Shown in pieces: positions 62,230 through 64,000 of a stretch of DNA of 64,000 nucleotides (position 1 is the first letter of the stretch; the number at the start of each line of letters is the position of its first letter). Source of the stretch: JASHPR01 sp963833885 (GTDB taxonomy: Bacteria; Actinomycetota; Actinomycetes; Streptosporangiales; Streptosporangiaceae). The DNA lies in NCBI GenBank assembly GCA_963833885.1, contig CAWHZU010000007.1, positions 248,001 to 312,000 of the forward strand. Direction: 5' to 3'. Both the position numbers and the translations under genes were made by a program. The notes beneath the pieces were generated by a model. It saw only the letters and a program-made list of their open reading frames with translations, had not been told where the DNA came from and did no database searches.

Positions 62230-64000
62230 GTGACGCTGCTGGAGACCATCTCAAGTCCGCGAGACGTCAAGGGGCTCAGCCCGGACCAGCTGCCCCGTTT
62301 GGCGACTGAAATCCGGGATGTCCTGATCGAGACGGTATCGAGGACCAGCGGCCACCTGGGCCCGAACCTCGGCGTGGTCGAGCTGACCATCGCGCTGCAC
62401 CGGGTGTTCGACTCGCCGGTCGACCGGATCGTGTTCGACGTAGGGCACCAGGCGTACGTGCACAAGCTGCTCACCGGGCGGCAGGCGCAGTTCGGCACGC
62501 TGCGGCAGGCCGGCGGCATCTCCGGGTACCCGAGCCGGGCCGAGTCCGAGCATGACCTGGTCGAGAACTCGCACGCCTCGACGGGCCTGTGCTACGCCGA
62601 CGGGCTGGCCAAGGCCTACCGGCTGCGCGGCGAGACGGACCGGACCGTCGTGGTGGTCATCGGCGACGGCGCGCTGACCGGCGGCATGGCCTGGGAGGCG
62701 CTGAACAACATCGCGGTGAACAAGGACAGCCGGATCGTGATCGTCGTCAACGACAACGGCCGGTCCTACCAGCCGACGATCGGCGGGCTCGCCGACCACC
62801 TCTCGGCCGTGCGGGTCTCCCAGCGCTACGAGCACGTCCTCGACTACATCAAGACCACGCTGTCGCGTGCGCCGGTGCTCGGCCCGCCGCTGTACGAGAC
62901 GCTGCACGGGATCAAGAAGGGCATCAAGGACGTGCTCCAGCCGCAGGTGCTGTTCGAGGACCTCGGCCTGAAGTACGTGGGGCCCATCGACGGCCACGAC
63001 GAGGAGGTCCTCGAGCACGCGCTGCGCCGGGCCAGCGACTTTGGCGGGCCGGTGATCGTGCACGCGATCACCAGGAAGGGCTTCGGCTACGCGCTGGCCG
63101 AGCAGAACGAGGAGGACTGCCTGCACCAGGTGCCGGCCGCACCGCCGGTGACCGCGGCGCCGGCCTGCCCGGTGGTGCCGAGCCGTACCGGGTCCGAGGT
63201 ATTCGGCGAGGAGCTGACCGCGATCGGCGCCCGGCGCCCCGACGTGGTCGCGATCACCGCAGCGATGCTGCACCCGACCGGCCTCGGCCCGTTCGCGCGG
63301 GCCTTCCCGGACCGGGTCTTCGACGTCGGCATCGCCGAGCAGCACGCGATGACCAGCGCGGCCGGCCTGGCCATGGGCGGCCTGCACCCGGTGGTCGCGA
63401 TCTACGCGACGTTCCTGAACCGCGCCTTCGACCAGCTGCTGATGGACGTGGCGCTGCACCGGCTGCCGGTGACGGTCGCGCTCGACCGGGCCGGGGTGAC
63501 CGGCCCGGACGGCGCCAGTCACCACGGCATGTGGGACGGCTCGATCCTGCAGGTGGTGCCCGGGCTGAAGATCGCCGCGCCGCGGGACGCGACCCGGATC
63601 GCCGAGCTGCTCAACGAGGCCGTGGCGGTGAGCGACGGGCCCACCGTGCTGCGCTACCCGAAGGGTGCGGTGCGCGCCGAGGTCGAGACGATCGGCAAGC
63701 TGGGCGGCATGGACGTGCTGGCCAGGCCCGCTGACGGGGCAGCGCAGGACGTGCTGCTGATCGGCGCGGGGACGATGGCCGGCGTCGGCGCCGCGACCGC
63801 CGAGCGCCTGGCCGACCAGGGCATCGGCGTCACGGTCATCGACCCGCGCTGGGTCAAGCCGCTGGACGGGGCGCTGGTGGACGCGGCGCGTGCGCACCGG
63901 CTGGTGGTGACCGTGGAAGACAACGGGCGCGTGGGCGGCTTCGGCGACGCGGTGTGCCGGCTGCTGCGCGATCACGACGTGGACACCCCGGCGCGGACGT
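62230..64000 (+). CDS. dxs: 1-deoxy-D-xylulose-5-phosphate synthase, C-terminus outside window
   Basis: The frame is open for 590 codons to the window edge; the family is about 640 aa. It makes DXP from pyruvate and glyceraldehyde 3-phosphate, the first step of the MEP isoprenoid pathway, with thiamine diphosphate. Visible are RTSGHLGPNLGVVELTIAL, DVGHQAYVHKLLTGR, the ThDP motif GDGALTGGMAWEALNN (about residues 145-160), the catalytic Glu region DVGIAEQHA (about 368-376), DRAGVTGPDG and VTVEDNG near the edge. GTG at 62230 is preceded by AAAGGAG nine bases upstream. No frameshift was seen. Confidence 0.96.
   Translation, partial: MTLLETISSPRDVKGLSPDQLPRLATEIRDVLIETVSRTSGHLGPNLGVVELTIALHRVFDSPVDRIVFDVGHQAYVHKLLTGRQAQFGTLRQAGGISGYPSRAESEHDLVENSHASTGLCYADGLAKAYRLRGETDRTVVVVIGDGALTGGMAWEALNNIAVNKDSRIVIVVNDNGRSYQPTIGGLADHLSAVRVSQRYEHVLDYIKTTLSRAPVLGPPLYETLHGIKKGIKDVLQPQVLFEDLGLKYVGPIDGHDEEVLEHALRRASDFGGPVIVHAITRKGFGYALAEQNEEDCLHQVPAAPPVTAAPACPVVPSRTGSEVFGEELTAIGARRPDVVAITAAMLHPTGLGPFARAFPDRVFDVGIAEQHAMTSAAGLAMGGLHPVVAIYATFLNRAFDQLLMDVALHRLPVTVALDRAGVTGPDGASHHGMWDGSILQVVPGLKIAAPRDATRIAELLNEAVAVSDGPTVLRYPKGAVRAEVETIGKLGGMDVLARPADGAAQDVLLIGAGTMAGVGAATAERLADQGIGVTVIDPRWVKPLDGALVDAARAHRLVVTVEDNGRVGGFGDAVCRLLRDHDVDTPART

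Overview
The window is chromosomal DNA from a high-GC, mycelial-type actinomycete. The evidence is the very GC-rich third codon positions, many GTG starts, leaderless promoters, a WhiJ/DUF397 regulatory cassette, two AfsR/SARP-type regulators, an F420-type PPOX protein, a mycothiol-linked DsbA-like reductase, a class F sortase and a SigE-family sigma factor. I cannot name the genus from sequence alone. No tRNA, rRNA or CRISPR array was seen.

Layout. 0-2 kb: the start of a Uma2-type nuclease gene, then a WhiJ-like cassette (ATP-binding protein with a coupled Cys-rich small protein; divergent HTH-DUF5753 protein with an overlapping DUF397 gene). 2-9.6 kb: a PPOX-SnoaL fusion, an orphan FtsX permease, a deaminase, succinate-semialdehyde dehydrogenase, aldo/keto reductase and a DsbA-like protein. 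9.6-15 kb: a two-component system divergent from an ABC ATPase/FtsX pair. 15-20.4 kb: a haloacid dehalogenase, then a leaderless GntR-ABC operon with three tandem permease paralogues. 20.4-23.4 kb: an AbiEii-type toxin pair and a sigma factor coupled to a membrane beta-propeller protein. 23.5-31 kb: a catabolic cluster of unknown substrate (dehydratase, APC permease, M24-like protein, U32-like protein, IclR regulator, Zn-alcohol dehydrogenase). 31-38 kb: housekeeping and accessory genes (GNAT, FUSC, VOC, SDR, uridine kinase-like, Tat-exported phospholipase C).

38.1-42.3 kb is the most unusual part. An amino-acid permease gene survives only as its two ends. Between them lies about 3.3 kb of less GC-rich DNA: a DUF2637 (SpdB-like) fragment, a long hairpin, an unknown 362-aa protein, and a protein in which a GIY-YIG nuclease domain sits where the catalytic domain of a large serine recombinase should be, joined to that family's recombinase and zinc-ribbon DNA-binding parts.

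42.3-64 kb: a CopD-like protein, fumarylacetoacetase, a sortase F/substrate pair, aconitase behind a promoter flanked by a repeated 18-bp palindrome, a three-gene RR-phosphatase/histidine kinase/RR operon, two tandem SARP regulators sharing a near-identical 887-bp NB-ARC segment, a chorismate mutase-prephenate dehydratase-ACT-DAHP synthase fusion, an MFS exporter, and dxs running off the end.

Five reading frames (GntR, permease remnant, GIY-YIG/recombinase protein, sortase, first SARP) can each be restored by adding about one base. This suggests either systematic single-base deletions in the assembly or real decay, and it needs read-level checking.
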